Source: Corynebacterium sp. ES2730-CONJ
GTDB taxonomy: Bacteria > Actinomycetota > Actinomycetes > Mycobacteriales > Mycobacteriaceae
Length of the DNA: 64,000 nt
NCBI RefSeq assembly: GCF_024834055.1
Contig: NZ_JANUXZ010000003.1
Location: 1-64,000, forward strand
Direction of reading: 5' to 3'
Under the pieces are notes generated by a model. The model had not been told where the DNA came from, made no database searches, and was given only the letters and a program-made list of their open reading frames with translations. Made by a program: the position numbers and the translations under genes. Of the stretch, positions 9,472 to 17,786 are shown one piece after another (positions within the stretch are counted from its first letter, which is position 1; each line of letters opens with the position of its first letter).

Positions 9472-10932
9472 ATGGCCGAAACCGCTGTGGGGCAGAATGC
9501 CTCCACACTAGATCGCTTTTTTCACATCACGGAGCGGGGTTCCTCAATCAGCACAGAGATCCGCGCTGGCGTCGTCACCTTCTTCGCGATGGCGTATATC
9601 ATCATCTTAAACCCCCTCATTATCGGTACCATTGCCGATTCTGAGGGGCTTACTCTTGGAGTACCCCAAGTAGCAGCCGCTACGGCTCTCGCCGCAGGCG
9701 TTATGACCATCGCCTTCGGTTTGATCGCTCGGTATCCTTTCGGCATCGCTACCGGTCTGGGCATTAACACCCTAGTGGCGGTAACCATGGTCAGCGTAGA
9801 GGGCCTCAGTTGGCCAGAGGCTATGGGGCTGGTTGTCCTGGACGGTATTATCATCGTCCTGCTTGCCGTATCTGGCTTCCGCATGGCAGTTTTCAACGCC
9901 ATCCCGGCATCGATCAAGGCAGCTATGGGTGTAGGTATTGGTATGTTCATCGCCATGATCGGACTCGTCGACGCTGGTTTCGTTCGCCGTATACCAGATG
10001 CCGCAGGCACGACAGTTCCCGTCACTCTCGGCTCCGGGGGATCGATTGCCTCGTGGCCCACCTTTGTTTTCGTGATCGGCCTCGTTCTGTGTGGAATTCT
10101 GGTGGTACGCCAGGTTCGCGGCGGGCTCTTCATCGGAATCGTTGCCACCACACTTGTCGCAATGGTTGTCGAAGCTCTCACGCATGCCGGCCCATCCTTT
10201 GTCGACGGGCAACCCGTAGCAACTGGCTGGTCGTTGGCAGTCCCTACTCTGCCCGAAACTATCGGTGGACTTCCAGATCTTTCCATCATCGGCAATATTT
10301 CCCTCTTCGGAGCCTTTACTCGAGTCGGCGCGCTGGCGGCCACACTGCTTCTCTTTACCCTTGTGCTGGCCAACTTTTTCGACGCAATGGGGACCATGAC
10401 AGCACTAGGCAAGCAGGCTCAACTTACCGATGAAAAAGGAAATCTTCCTAACCTACGAGCGGCACTGATCGTGGAAGGCGCAGGTGCCATCGTTGGCGGT
10501 GGAGCCTCAGCCTCCTCCAATACGGTTTATATCGATTCCGCAGCAGGCATTGCCGATGGTGCCCGAACTGGTTTAGCAAATATAGTCACCGGCATTCTCT
10601 TTCTCTTGGCTATGTTCCTCACCCCGCTCTACGCCATTGTTCCTATCGAAGCGGCAGCCCCAGTGTTGGTCGTGGTGGGTGCGCTTATGATCGCACAGGT
10701 TCGCGATATCGATTTCTCCCAATTCCATATCGCGCTACCGGCCTTCCTCACTATTGTCATCATGCCTTTTACCTATTCCATCGCTAACGGAATCGGGGTG
10801 GGCTTCATTGCGTATGTCATCATGGCAGCCGCAGCAGGAAAAGCAAAGAGTGTGCATTGGATCATGTGGCTCGTTTCGGCCCTGTTCCTTATCTACTTTG
10901 CAGCGGAACCACTGTTGCAGATCGTTGGCTAA
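9472..10932 (+). CDS. NCS2 family purine permease (AzgA/PbuG type)
   Basis: This 486-residue integral membrane protein has the length and sequence of the AzgA-like branch of nucleobase:cation symporters. Family marks are the N-terminal RAGVVTFFAMAYIIILNP, the GLGINTLVA segment and NFFDAMGTMTALG in the substrate-binding region. It most likely imports adenine, guanine or hypoxanthine by proton symport; the exact substrate cannot be read from sequence. GGAGAGA stands before the ATG. A strong terminator follows. The 197 bases upstream show no purine riboswitch that I could recognise. Confidence 0.92.
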   Translation: MAETAVGQNASTLDRFFHITERGSSISTEIRAGVVTFFAMAYIIILNPLIIGTIADSEGLTLGVPQVAAATALAAGVMTIAFGLIARYPFGIATGLGINTLVAVTMVSVEGLSWPEAMGLVVLDGIIIVLLAVSGFRMAVFNAIPASIKAAMGVGIGMFIAMIGLVDAGFVRRIPDAAGTTVPVTLGSGGSIASWPTFVFVIGLVLCGILVVRQVRGGLFIGIVATTLVAMVVEALTHAGPSFVDGQPVATGWSLAVPTLPETIGGLPDLSIIGNISLFGAFTRVGALAATLLLFTLVLANFFDAMGTMTALGKQAQLTDEKGNLPNLRAALIVEGAGAIVGGGASASSNTVYIDSAAGIADGARTGLANIVTGILFLLAMFLTPLYAIVPIEAAAPVLVVVGALMIAQVRDIDFSQFHIALPAFLTIVIMPFTYSIANGIGVGFIAYVIMAAAAGKAKSVHWIMWLVSALFLIYFAAEPLLQIVG

Positions 10933-10943
10933 AACCCTTTATT

Positions 10944-10980
10944 AAAGCCGCCTACCACATAAGTGGTAGGCGGCTTTTAT
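10944..10980 (+). terminator. terminator after the purine permease gene
   Basis: A perfect 15-bp stem (10944-10958 with 10963-10977) closes a four-base loop and is followed by T-rich sequence. It ends the permease unit just before the next gene. Confidence 0.93.
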
Positions 10981-11001
10981 CTTTTCGAGAGAGTAACCTC
11001 A

Positions 11002-11886
11002 ATGGCTATGACTTATGTGAACATCATCCCTATTGACTCTGCTGTCGATGAGCGGGTAGCCGATTTTCGAGATCTCAAACATTCCGATAAACGCCCCGAT
11101 ATTCCGGGGGCCAAGGGCCTCGTCATAGCCGAGGGACCCTTGGTGATAGAAAGGCTCTTGCGCTCCCGATTTCCAGTTCGGAGCCTAATAGGGTTCCCAT
11201 CGAAGGTGGACAATTTCCTCGCCCAAGATCATATCCCTGAACTCGTCAAAGATATTCCTATTTATGCAATCGAGCGCGATGATCTCGCTGAATTAGCGGG
11301 GTACGATATGCACCGCGGTCTCCTTGCCTCCGCCGACCGACCCAGCCCACTTGCCGTATCGGACGTTATTGAGCATGCGCGCACACTCGTCATCTTGGAA
11401 GGCGTCGGCGATCACGAGAATATTGGATCAATTTTTCGCAACTCGGCGGGGATGGGGGTCGATGGGGTGCTCTTTGGCAATGGATGCGCAGACCCGCTAT
11501 ACCGCCGCGTGGTGAGGGTATCGATGGGACACGTCCTGCGTACCCCGTTCGCCCACTTCGGGGGACGCTATACCAACTGGCAATGGGGACTAGAGCAGTT
11601 GAGAGAACAAGGTTTTCACCTCGTCTCCCTGACCCCAGACCCGCAGGCTGCGCATATAGCCACCGCGCTTTATGATTCACATGCTCAGCCCTATGAAAAG
11701 ATTGCACTCTTAGTGGGAGCTGAAGGCCCAGGCTTAACGGAACATGCCATGCGGGCAACAGATATTCGAGCTCGTATTCCCATGGCGCCGGGTACTGATA
11801 GTCTTAACCTGGCCACTGCAGCCGCCATTGCACTCTACGAGAGAGTCCGCTCTCAAGCCTTTTCGTCGGGCTCTTCAGATTGTTGA
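11002..11886 (+). CDS. TrmH/SpoU family RNA 2'-O-methyltransferase
   Basis: The 294-residue enzyme has an N-terminal substrate-binding domain and a C-terminal SpoU domain. The three SPOUT motifs are visible: NIGSIFRNSAGMGVDGVLF, LLVGAEGPGL and PMAPGTDSLNLATAAAIALY. It should methylate ribose in rRNA or tRNA using S-adenosylmethionine through the trefoil-knot fold. The ATG at 11002 is chosen because GAGAGAG ends eight bases before it; the upstream part of the open frame would run through the preceding terminator. Its 3' end overlaps the convergent gene by 34 bases. Confidence 0.92.
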   Translation: MAMTYVNIIPIDSAVDERVADFRDLKHSDKRPDIPGAKGLVIAEGPLVIERLLRSRFPVRSLIGFPSKVDNFLAQDHIPELVKDIPIYAIERDDLAELAGYDMHRGLLASADRPSPLAVSDVIEHARTLVILEGVGDHENIGSIFRNSAGMGVDGVLFGNGCADPLYRRVVRVSMGHVLRTPFAHFGGRYTNWQWGLEQLREQGFHLVSLTPDPQAAHIATALYDSHAQPYEKIALLVGAEGPGLTEHAMRATDIRARIPMAPGTDSLNLATAAAIALYERVRSQAFSSGSSDC

Positions 11887-12806
11887 GCTTTTAAGGATGA
11901 GAAAAAATTCTTTATCGATGGCGTGAGCCGATCGGAGTAGCGCAGCTTCTCTCCGAGGTTTTCCACAAACGCGTCGTAGAGTAAATGAGCACGCACGGCC
12001 GATTTCTGCGCCCAGCTGAATGAGCCACGAGCAGCTTGACCGAGTCTTAGCGTTAGGTCGTCGTCAAGCTCTGCTTCCTCGTCGGGATCTTCGTAATCAT
12101 CGTAATCTCGATAAACCTCGCCGATCCCCAATTTTGCGGTGGACTGTTGCGCGATTTCGCCGATTGTTGGCTTTCGTGGAGCCGGAGGAGGTTCTGGGCG
12201 CCCATCGGTGGCATAACCCACCACGTTGATATTGGGGGCGGAGACTGGGTCGAACCCGAGCCACGCTCTCTGCGCAGCTAATGCCAAATCGAGAGGAGCA
12301 AAGGGGAGTAGGATCCCACCCTGACCGGAGCTGAATTCTCCCGCCCAATATGGACTTTCGAAGGGCTCTACGAGACCGCTATCTTCAATAATGCGGTCGG
12401 GCTCGGCACTAAATGCCCGCTTGAGCGTTGTGCCATGCCAGTGTGCGAAACCGGCATAACCTGATGCGGTATCGGTGGCGATTACAAATATATCCGCAGC
12501 AGGTATTGCTGCGATCAAACGTGGGTCTACATTTTCCAATCGATCTAGATGAGCCACGAGAGTCTGCATAAGACCCAATCCTGGGAAGGCCGCAATATAA
12601 AACTCATCGCGAGAGGGATGCGTTGAATGGTTTAGGCTAAAAGATCCGATTGGGGTTATAGGTAGTGTGGGATAAATTTGGGCGAGCAGTTTTCTTCCGA
12701 ACCCACGATCAGCACGCGGTGAGGCGCTAATGACCTTTTCTGGATTGGCGCTCGTGACGTACCACAAGGTCAGTACCACGTCGCGGGAAAGCCTTTTTAC
12801 GGTCAT
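11853..12806 (-). CDS. conserved actinobacterial protein of unknown function
   Basis: This 317-residue protein is not confidently recognised; it may belong to the corynebacterial DUF6928 family. It has no signal peptide or membrane segment. A globular N-terminal domain (about residues 1-210) is followed by a proline-rich linker and an acidic stretch DYDDYEDPDEEAELDDD near residue 240. Its start overlaps the stop of the sepH gene by four bases (ATGA), so it is translationally coupled to sepH and may act with it in cell division; that link is an inference from position only. It also overlaps the convergent methyltransferase gene by 34 bases. Confidence 0.8.
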   Translation of the reverse strand: MTVKRLSRDVVLTLWYVTSANPEKVISASPRADRGFGRKLLAQIYPTLPITPIGSFSLNHSTHPSRDEFYIAAFPGLGLMQTLVAHLDRLENVDPRLIAAIPAADIFVIATDTASGYAGFAHWHGTTLKRAFSAEPDRIIEDSGLVEPFESPYWAGEFSSGQGGILLPFAPLDLALAAQRAWLGFDPVSAPNINVVGYATDGRPEPPPAPRKPTIGEIAQQSTAKLGIGEVYRDYDDYEDPDEEAELDDDLTLRLGQAARGSFSWAQKSAVRAHLLYDAFVENLGEKLRYSDRLTPSIKNFFSSLKAQQSEEPDEKA

Positions 12807-13657
12807 TTGCGGGGGCGCTTGGTATTCGTGCGAACTCCCAACAGCACATCTTCCCAGTGCGGCGTTACTGCTTTCCGACGTCGTTTCTCTGGCTTTTCCC
12901 CATCAGGATGCTGCAGCAATTCATCTCCACTGAGTTCCTCGAAGGTATCAGTTTTCTCCAGATCTTCTTGGGAAGTCTCAGCCGGACGCAACGAACTCAC
13001 GGGACTCAAGGAGCGGACTGGCTGAGAAAAACTCGGATTGATGAGGTCTGCTGCGAGCCCATTGCGTGCAACAGCGGTGGCAGGAGAGGAGGAATGACGC
13101 AGATAACTCCACTCAGCAATATTGCTGACTAAGCCGGATTGCCACGTCAACGTGACGACCCACTGGGCGGCAGCATCGCGATAAGTATCCCACGTTGCCT
13201 GAGATAGATCCATATCGCGGGCGGCGAAAGCAGTAGCAAGGACCTCCCACAGCGTGAGTTTGGCAGGGCCATCGTCGCGGACGGGGTAGGCTTGCTTGGC
13301 CATGTCGGCTAGGCGTTTGCGCTCACCAATGATGGGATGTGCATAGGGCTCGATGCGAGAGGGAGAAACGCCGTTTAGCTCAGCAACCTCTTCGATCGTG
13401 GCGCCAGCGCGGATGCGATCTTGGATCTCTCTCGGGCGCATTTTTAGCGGTGAAGATGTCCGTAGGTCGACCCCGCGGGAAGGCTTCTCAGCCTTGTCAT
13501 CGTTGTCAGGGAGCTCTTTTTTTATTTTCTCGCTGGGCTGCACAGTTGCGAGGAGGGAATCAGTGACCGCCAGAAAAAACTGCTCGTCCGTTTCCTTATC
13601 GGTAAATACCAATGAGGTGGGAGTCGATTCCGACTCATTGAAGAAGAGTTCTTTCAT
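12803..13657 (-). CDS. sepH: septation protein SepH (DUF3071)
   Basis: This 284-residue protein matches SepH, an actinobacterial division protein that stimulates FtsZ assembly. The N-terminal DUF3071 domain includes a helix-turn-helix segment IEEVAELNGVSPSRIEPYAH. A variable linker leads to the conserved C-terminal motif RRKAVTPHWEDVLLGVR, typical of the family. GGAGAG lies about ten bases before the ATG. A strong hairpin (13688-13725) sits just upstream. The next gene overlaps by four bases. Confidence 0.92.
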   Translation of the reverse strand: MKELFFNESESTPTSLVFTDKETDEQFFLAVTDSLLATVQPSEKIKKELPDNDDKAEKPSRGVDLRTSSPLKMRPREIQDRIRAGATIEEVAELNGVSPSRIEPYAHPIIGERKRLADMAKQAYPVRDDGPAKLTLWEVLATAFAARDMDLSQATWDTYRDAAAQWVVTLTWQSGLVSNIAEWSYLRHSSSPATAVARNGLAADLINPSFSQPVRSLSPVSSLRPAETSQEDLEKTDTFEELSGDELLQHPDGEKPEKRRRKAVTPHWEDVLLGVRTNTKRPRK

Positions 13658-13687
13658 AGTTGCGGCTCTCCAATCGGTGATGTATCC

Positions 13688-13725
13688 GAGTTGAGGATCG
13701 GGGGAAAGTCCCCGTTCCTCAACTC
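13688..13725. other. strong hairpin upstream of sepH
   Basis: GAGTTGAGGA (13688-13697) pairs with TCCTCAACTC (13716-13725) and the inner CGGGG pairs with CCCCG. There is no T run on either side, so it is not a standard intrinsic terminator. It would lie 31-68 bases before the sepH start in any transcript reading through from serC. Confidence 0.7.
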
Positions 13726-13811
13726 AACATACTGAGGTGCGTATCCACCCAATCTTATCGCATCCCACCTCCTGTATTGGAGTTCCACGCAGGAGCTGAG
13801 TGCCACAAAGA

Positions 13812-14936
13812 TTAGCGATGATCCAAGATATGATCGATCGCTTGGGTGAGAAGGTGAATATCTGCCGCATCAATAGCTGGGAATAATCCCACACGAAGCT
13901 GGTTGCGGCCTAGCTTCCGGTAAGGTTCCACATCGACAATGCCGTGTGCGCGCAGGATTTTCGCCAACGCTGCAGCATCGACGCTGTCGTCGAAGTCAAT
14001 CGTGCCTACCACAAGGGAGCGGTGTGAAGGCTCACTGACGAAAGGTTGGGCATGAGGGTGGTTCTCGGCCCACGCGTATAACGTATCTGAATTGCGGCGG
14101 GTGCGTTCCACCATAGCATCGAGTCCGCCCAGCTCATTCATCCATTTTACCTGTTCAGCGAGCATGATAAGGGTGGCCACCGCCGGGGTATTATACGTCT
14201 GGTTCTTGCGGGAATTGTTCACTGCAGTCTTGAGATTGAGGAACTCAGGGATATAGCGACCCGACTTGGCAATCTCCTCAACGCGATCGAGTGCGCGAGG
14301 ACTCATGATGGCTATCCACAACCCGCCATCCGCAGCGAAGCACTTCTGAGGGGAGAAATAATAAACATCAACCGCGTTCAAATCGGCTGGTAGACCGCCA
14401 GCACCTGAGGTGGCATCGATAACAGTCAGAGCATCTTCGGGGGCCGCGGGGCGATGGGTGGGAATCATAGCGCCCGTGGAGGTCTCGTTATGCGCCCATG
14501 CGATGACATCGCATCCGTCAAAGTCATGAGAGCCCGGTGTGGGGATCTTGCCTGGCTCAGCAGAGATAATGGCGGGCTGATCAAGCCACGGGGCTTGGGC
14601 GGCTGCGGTCGCGAATTTAGAGGAGAACTCACCGCATACCAAGTGTCCTGATTTTTTTCGTATGAGACCGAAGGTGGCGGCATCCCAAAAGGCAGTCGCT
14701 CCACCTAAGCCAAGAATGACTTCATGGCCTTCGGGGAGATTGAATAGTTGGCTTAGGCCGGTGCGGATACTCCCGACAATGTCTTTGATCGCAGATTGGC
14801 GGTGCGAAGTACCCAGAACGGTGCGGGCTCCAGCTGCCACGGCATCAACCTGCGCGGGCCGCACCTTTGACGGCCCACAGCCGAAGCGCCCATCGTGAGG
14901 AAGAAGGTGTGCGGGGATTCTAGGTGTCTCACTCAT
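13812..14936 (-). CDS. serC: phosphoserine aminotransferase
   Basis: The 374-residue enzyme converts 3-phosphohydroxypyruvate and glutamate to phosphoserine, the second step of serine synthesis, in the cytoplasm. It starts with the mycobacterial-type SerC N-terminus (LPHDGRFGCGPSKVRPAQ). The pyridoxal-phosphate lysine lies in SPQKCFAADGG. WAHNETSTG and VIDATSGAGG are further family blocks. It is divergent from gltA, with 578 bases of spacer. The length is normal for the actinobacterial subgroup. Confidence 0.95.
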   Translation of the reverse strand: MSETPRIPAHLLPHDGRFGCGPSKVRPAQVDAVAAGARTVLGTSHRQSAIKDIVGSIRTGLSQLFNLPEGHEVILGLGGATAFWDAATFGLIRKKSGHLVCGEFSSKFATAAAQAPWLDQPAIISAEPGKIPTPGSHDFDGCDVIAWAHNETSTGAMIPTHRPAAPEDALTVIDATSGAGGLPADLNAVDVYYFSPQKCFAADGGLWIAIMSPRALDRVEEIAKSGRYIPEFLNLKTAVNNSRKNQTYNTPAVATLIMLAEQVKWMNELGGLDAMVERTRRNSDTLYAWAENHPHAQPFVSEPSHRSLVVGTIDFDDSVDAAALAKILRAHGIVDVEPYRKLGRNQLRVGLFPAIDAADIHLLTQAIDHILDHR

Positions 14937-15514
14937 ATTTCTGCTTTCTAGTTTCGGGTAGATACTCGCGGGTGGATACTCATGGAGTAGAAATTCCAGA
15001 TTACCGATATTCGTGCCCTAGTGGGGTATAAGTGAGGAAAATCTTCCAGCCATAACCGTTACCTTAACGGGGGTAGTTAGAGGACGTTGATCTTCCCTTT
15101 TTGCCTAGTTTTAGTGAAATAAAGGGGGTAAAGGTAGTTCATATCACAATTTTTGCTAAAATGTGCACCAGGCCACTTTTTAATATTTTGGCGTCACTCA
15201 CAGCTCGATAAACCCGCCTGCGCCTAGGATTAGAGGGTGGAGTGGTTTGAGGTTGTGGCTCCATAGAAGAAGTGCTCGCTATATTTGAACTAGAATATTG
15301 GGAAACGGCAATCCGCTCTGCAAGGCATGTAGGTGAAGATCCTTTTCAACCAAAAGAATCAATCTAATCTCTTGTGGAATTGGCACGTTGTAAGAACTCG
15401 TGTGACTTATTTGGCCAGCCTCCTGCTGCTCACGAAGTCTCTGCGAGGGTCGCGAAGTGTGAGGGTGGAGCTAACGAGCCGGGAACCACAACGAGTTTTC
15501 ATGAAAGGGAAGCT
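14937..15514. other. serC / gltA divergent regulatory region
   Basis: No gene is supported in this 578-base stretch. It holds a perfect inverted repeat CCGTTA-cct-TAACGG (15056-15070) and AT-rich segments that could be promoters, for example TAAAAT near 15157 and TAGAAT near 15291. Citrate synthase genes of corynebacteria are under carbon control, but I could not match a full GlxR, RamA or RamB site here with confidence. Confidence 0.5.
15056..15070. promoter_or_regulatory. inverted repeat between serC and gltA
   Basis: CCGTTA (15056-15061) and TAACGG (15065-15070) form a perfect 6-bp inverted repeat around CCT. The spacing and symmetry resemble a transcription factor site. The regulator is unknown. 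Confidence 0.4.
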
Positions 15515-16804
15515 ATGACTACCAACAAAGATAAGGCCGTTCTTCAATATCCAGGCGGAGAATATGAACTTGACATCATTCGCTCTCATGAGGGTAATGA
15601 CGGCATCGCGCTGGGCAACCTGCTCGCTGACACTGGTTTTGTTACCTACGATCCAGGTTATGTATCCACTGGGTCAACGGAATCGAAGATTACCTATATC
15701 GACGGCGCAGAGGGAATTCTTCGTTATCGCGGCTACAATATTGCTGACCTCGCTGAGAATGCCAATTTCAGTGAAGTTTCCTATCTACTGATCAAAGGGA
15801 AGCTCCCGAATCAAGAGGAGCTCGACGCTTTCGAAAATGAAATTCGTCATCACACGCTCTTGGACGAGGACTTTAAAGACCAGTTCTCCATCTTCCCGCG
15901 CAACGCGCACCCCATGTCGGTGCTCGCATCCTCGGTGAATATTCTCTCGACGTACTACCAGGATCAATTGGATCCACTGGATGAGAGGCAACTTGATATG
16001 GCCACAGTGAGGCTGCTGGCCAAAGTGCCTATGCTGGCAGCCCAGGCGTATCGTGCATCCAAGGGCGCACCGTTTATGTACCCGGACAACTCCCTCAATA
16101 CCCGCGAAAACTTCCTGCGGATGATGTTTGGCTATCCAACTGAGCCTTATGAGGTTGATCCGGTGATGGCTCGTGCTCTGGACAAGCTGTTGATTCTGCA
16201 CGCCGATCACGAGCAGAACTGCTCCACATCGACGGTTCGGATGATCGGATCTGCTCAAGCCAATATGTTTGTTGCCATTGCTGGTGGCATTAATGCCCTT
16301 TCTGGCCCCCTTCATGGAGGTGCTAACCAGGCGGTATTGGAGATGCTCGAAGAAATCGACGCCCAAGGTGGAGACGCAACAGACTTCATGAACCGGGTGA
16401 AGAATAAGGAGCAAGGCGTTCGCTTGATGGGGTTCGGACACCGCGTCTACCGCAACTACGATCCACGCGCCGCTATTGTTAAGGATGCTGCCCACGAGAT
16501 TCTCGAGCATTTGGGCGGTGACCACCTGCTCGATCTAGCAATGAAGTTAGAAGAGATTGCACTGAAGGATGATTATTTTATTCAGCGCAAGCTGTACCCG
16601 AATGTTGACTTCTATACGGGTCTAATCTACCGAGCCATGGGATTTAATACCGATTTCTTTACGGTTCTTTTTGCAATCGGCCGGTTGCCTGGCTGGATTG
16701 CTCAGTATCGGGAGCAATTGGCCACCTCAACAAAGATTAATCGACCACGCCAAATATACACTGGCGAGGTGAATCGCACGCTTCCACCTATCTCCGAGCG
16801 CTGA
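15515..16804 (+). CDS. gltA: citrate synthase
   Basis: This 429-residue type II citrate synthase condenses oxaloacetate and acetyl-CoA in the citric acid cycle. Active-site blocks are visible: LHADHEQNCSTSTVR, GGINALSGPLHGGANQAV with one catalytic histidine, and MGFGHRVYRNYDPRA with another. The aspartate lies in YPNVDFYTGLIYRAMG. The ATG at 15515 follows AAGGGAAG and gives the expected MTTNKDKAVLQYPGGEYEL; the longer frame from 15374 is not needed. A structured element follows the stop codon. Confidence 0.97.
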   Translation: MTTNKDKAVLQYPGGEYELDIIRSHEGNDGIALGNLLADTGFVTYDPGYVSTGSTESKITYIDGAEGILRYRGYNIADLAENANFSEVSYLLIKGKLPNQEELDAFENEIRHHTLLDEDFKDQFSIFPRNAHPMSVLASSVNILSTYYQDQLDPLDERQLDMATVRLLAKVPMLAAQAYRASKGAPFMYPDNSLNTRENFLRMMFGYPTEPYEVDPVMARALDKLLILHADHEQNCSTSTVRMIGSAQANMFVAIAGGINALSGPLHGGANQAVLEMLEEIDAQGGDATDFMNRVKNKEQGVRLMGFGHRVYRNYDPRAAIVKDAAHEILEHLGGDHLLDLAMKLEEIALKDDYFIQRKLYPNVDFYTGLIYRAMGFNTDFFTVLFAIGRLPGWIAQYREQLATSTKINRPRQIYTGEVNRTLPPISER

Positions 16805-16818
16805 GAAATTACTGGATA

Positions 16819-16880
16819 ATTAAGGTCTCGCTGGACTTTACCGCTAGAATAAGCGGGAAAGGTTCCAGTGGGGCCTTAAT
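16819..16880 (+). terminator. long imperfect hairpin after gltA
   Basis: ATTAAGG (16819-16825) pairs with CCTTAAT (16874-16880), CTGGA with TCCAG and CCGCT with AGCGG, giving a nested 62-base hairpin. The T content after it is low, so termination may be partial, leaving the downstream FKBP gene both read through from gltA and expressed on its own. Confidence 0.55.
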
Positions 16881-16956
16881 TTATCAACTAAGACCTCATA
16901 TGACGTAGAACCAAAACCCATCGACAGTAGTCGTGCTTGAAGGAGATACAGCTTCC

Positions 16957-17316
16957 ATGGAAAAACCAGTTATTGAAGTCCCCGCAGGTGCAGCCCCTGA
17001 AGATCTTGTCATCACTGACCTTCTTGAAGGTGATGGAGCAGAAGCCCAGCCTGGTGGCATGGTTGAAGTGCACTATGTGGGCGTAGATTTTGAAACCGGC
17101 CAGGAGTTCGATTCCTCCTGGGACCGCGGACAATCCATTGAATTCCCCTTAAGCGGCTTGATAGCTGGATGGCAAGAGGGAATACCCGGAATGAAGGTGG
17201 GAGGTCGGCGCCAACTCGTTATTCCCCCAGAGGCTGCGTACGGCCCTGCTGGAGGCGGCCATCCACTTGCGGGACGTACCCTTGTCTTTGTGATTGATTT
17301 GCTAGACGCCCGCTAA
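16957..17316 (+). CDS. FKBP-type peptidyl-prolyl isomerase
   Basis: The 119-residue protein is a single FKBP domain. Conserved parts are GDGAEAQPGGMVEVHYVG, FDSSWDRGQ, GWQEGIPGMKVGGRRQLVIPP and YGPAGGG. It speeds cis-trans isomerisation of proline peptide bonds and has no signal peptide, so it acts in the cytoplasm. The ATG at 16957 follows AAGGAG (16939-16944). It lies directly after gltA, an arrangement I recall from other corynebacteria. A terminator follows. Confidence 0.94.
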   Translation: MEKPVIEVPAGAAPEDLVITDLLEGDGAEAQPGGMVEVHYVGVDFETGQEFDSSWDRGQSIEFPLSGLIAGWQEGIPGMKVGGRRQLVIPPEAAYGPAGGGHPLAGRTLVFVIDLLDAR

Positions 17317-17328
17317 ATCGAATTCTTC

Positions 17329-17363
17329 AAACCCGCATCGCTAAAGCTGATGCGGGTTTTTTG
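17329..17363 (+). terminator. terminator after the FKBP gene
   Basis: AAACCCGCATC (17329-17339) pairs with GATGCGGGTTT (17349-17359), followed by a T run. A clear intrinsic terminator. Confidence 0.93.
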
Positions 17364-17786
17364 TACGCAAAGGAAGAGTAGCTTAACAAAATTGTCGATT
17401 CCAGAACAGTGGTTTATTTAGGGTGCGGGGGTAGCTAAAATCTTGCATAAAGCGAGGAGGTCGGGGGTAGTAGATAAAAAAGATAGTGAAAATAATTCAG
17501 GATCTGCGGCTATTGGGGGGAAGTTTGGGTAGGTTAGGAAGCGAAGATATATTCATGTGACTGGCAACACATGGTGTTGCTGTTGTGGCTTATTTCTAAA
17601 AATTTACCTAGACGTCAAGCCGCACATCGCCAGAGTTTTAGCACACGCGAAATTCTCAAATATTCCGGCTCCGCGTAGTAAAAGCTCAGCCTTAGGCCCC
17701 AATCGACCGAAAATAATATAGCTCCGCAGTCAAAAGACCCACCTCGGTATTTGCACGCGAAGCTGTGATGCGAAAGAGAGTGCACC
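17364..17786 (+). other. regulatory region upstream of the mctC operon
   Basis: No gene is seen in these 420 bases before the DUF485 gene. It contains a near-consensus GlxR/CRP site at 17556-17571 and a perfect inverted repeat GCAACAC-atg-GTGTTGC at 17564-17580 that overlaps it. The rest is AT-rich with short G tracts. Confidence 0.6.
17556..17571. promoter_or_regulatory. candidate GlxR (CRP-type) binding site
   Basis: TGTGACTGGCAACACA matches the corynebacterial GlxR consensus TGTGA-N6-TCACA at nine of ten defined positions. It lies about 215 bases before the DUF485/mctC operon. GlxR is a cAMP-responsive global regulator of carbon uptake in this genus, so control of a monocarboxylate transporter would make sense. 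Confidence 0.55.

Noticed and set aside
9522..10412. 296-codon open frame on the minus strand
   Set aside because: It is wholly antisense to the purine permease and its product is a low-complexity Pro/Thr/Arg/Met-rich sequence, as expected for the shadow of a hydrophobic gene.
15785..16525. 246-codon open frame on the minus strand
   Set aside because: It lies inside citrate synthase on the opposite strand and shows no family motif.
17530..17545. DtxR-like half site (GGTTAGG) before the mctC operon
   Set aside because: Only one half of the 19-base iron box is present.
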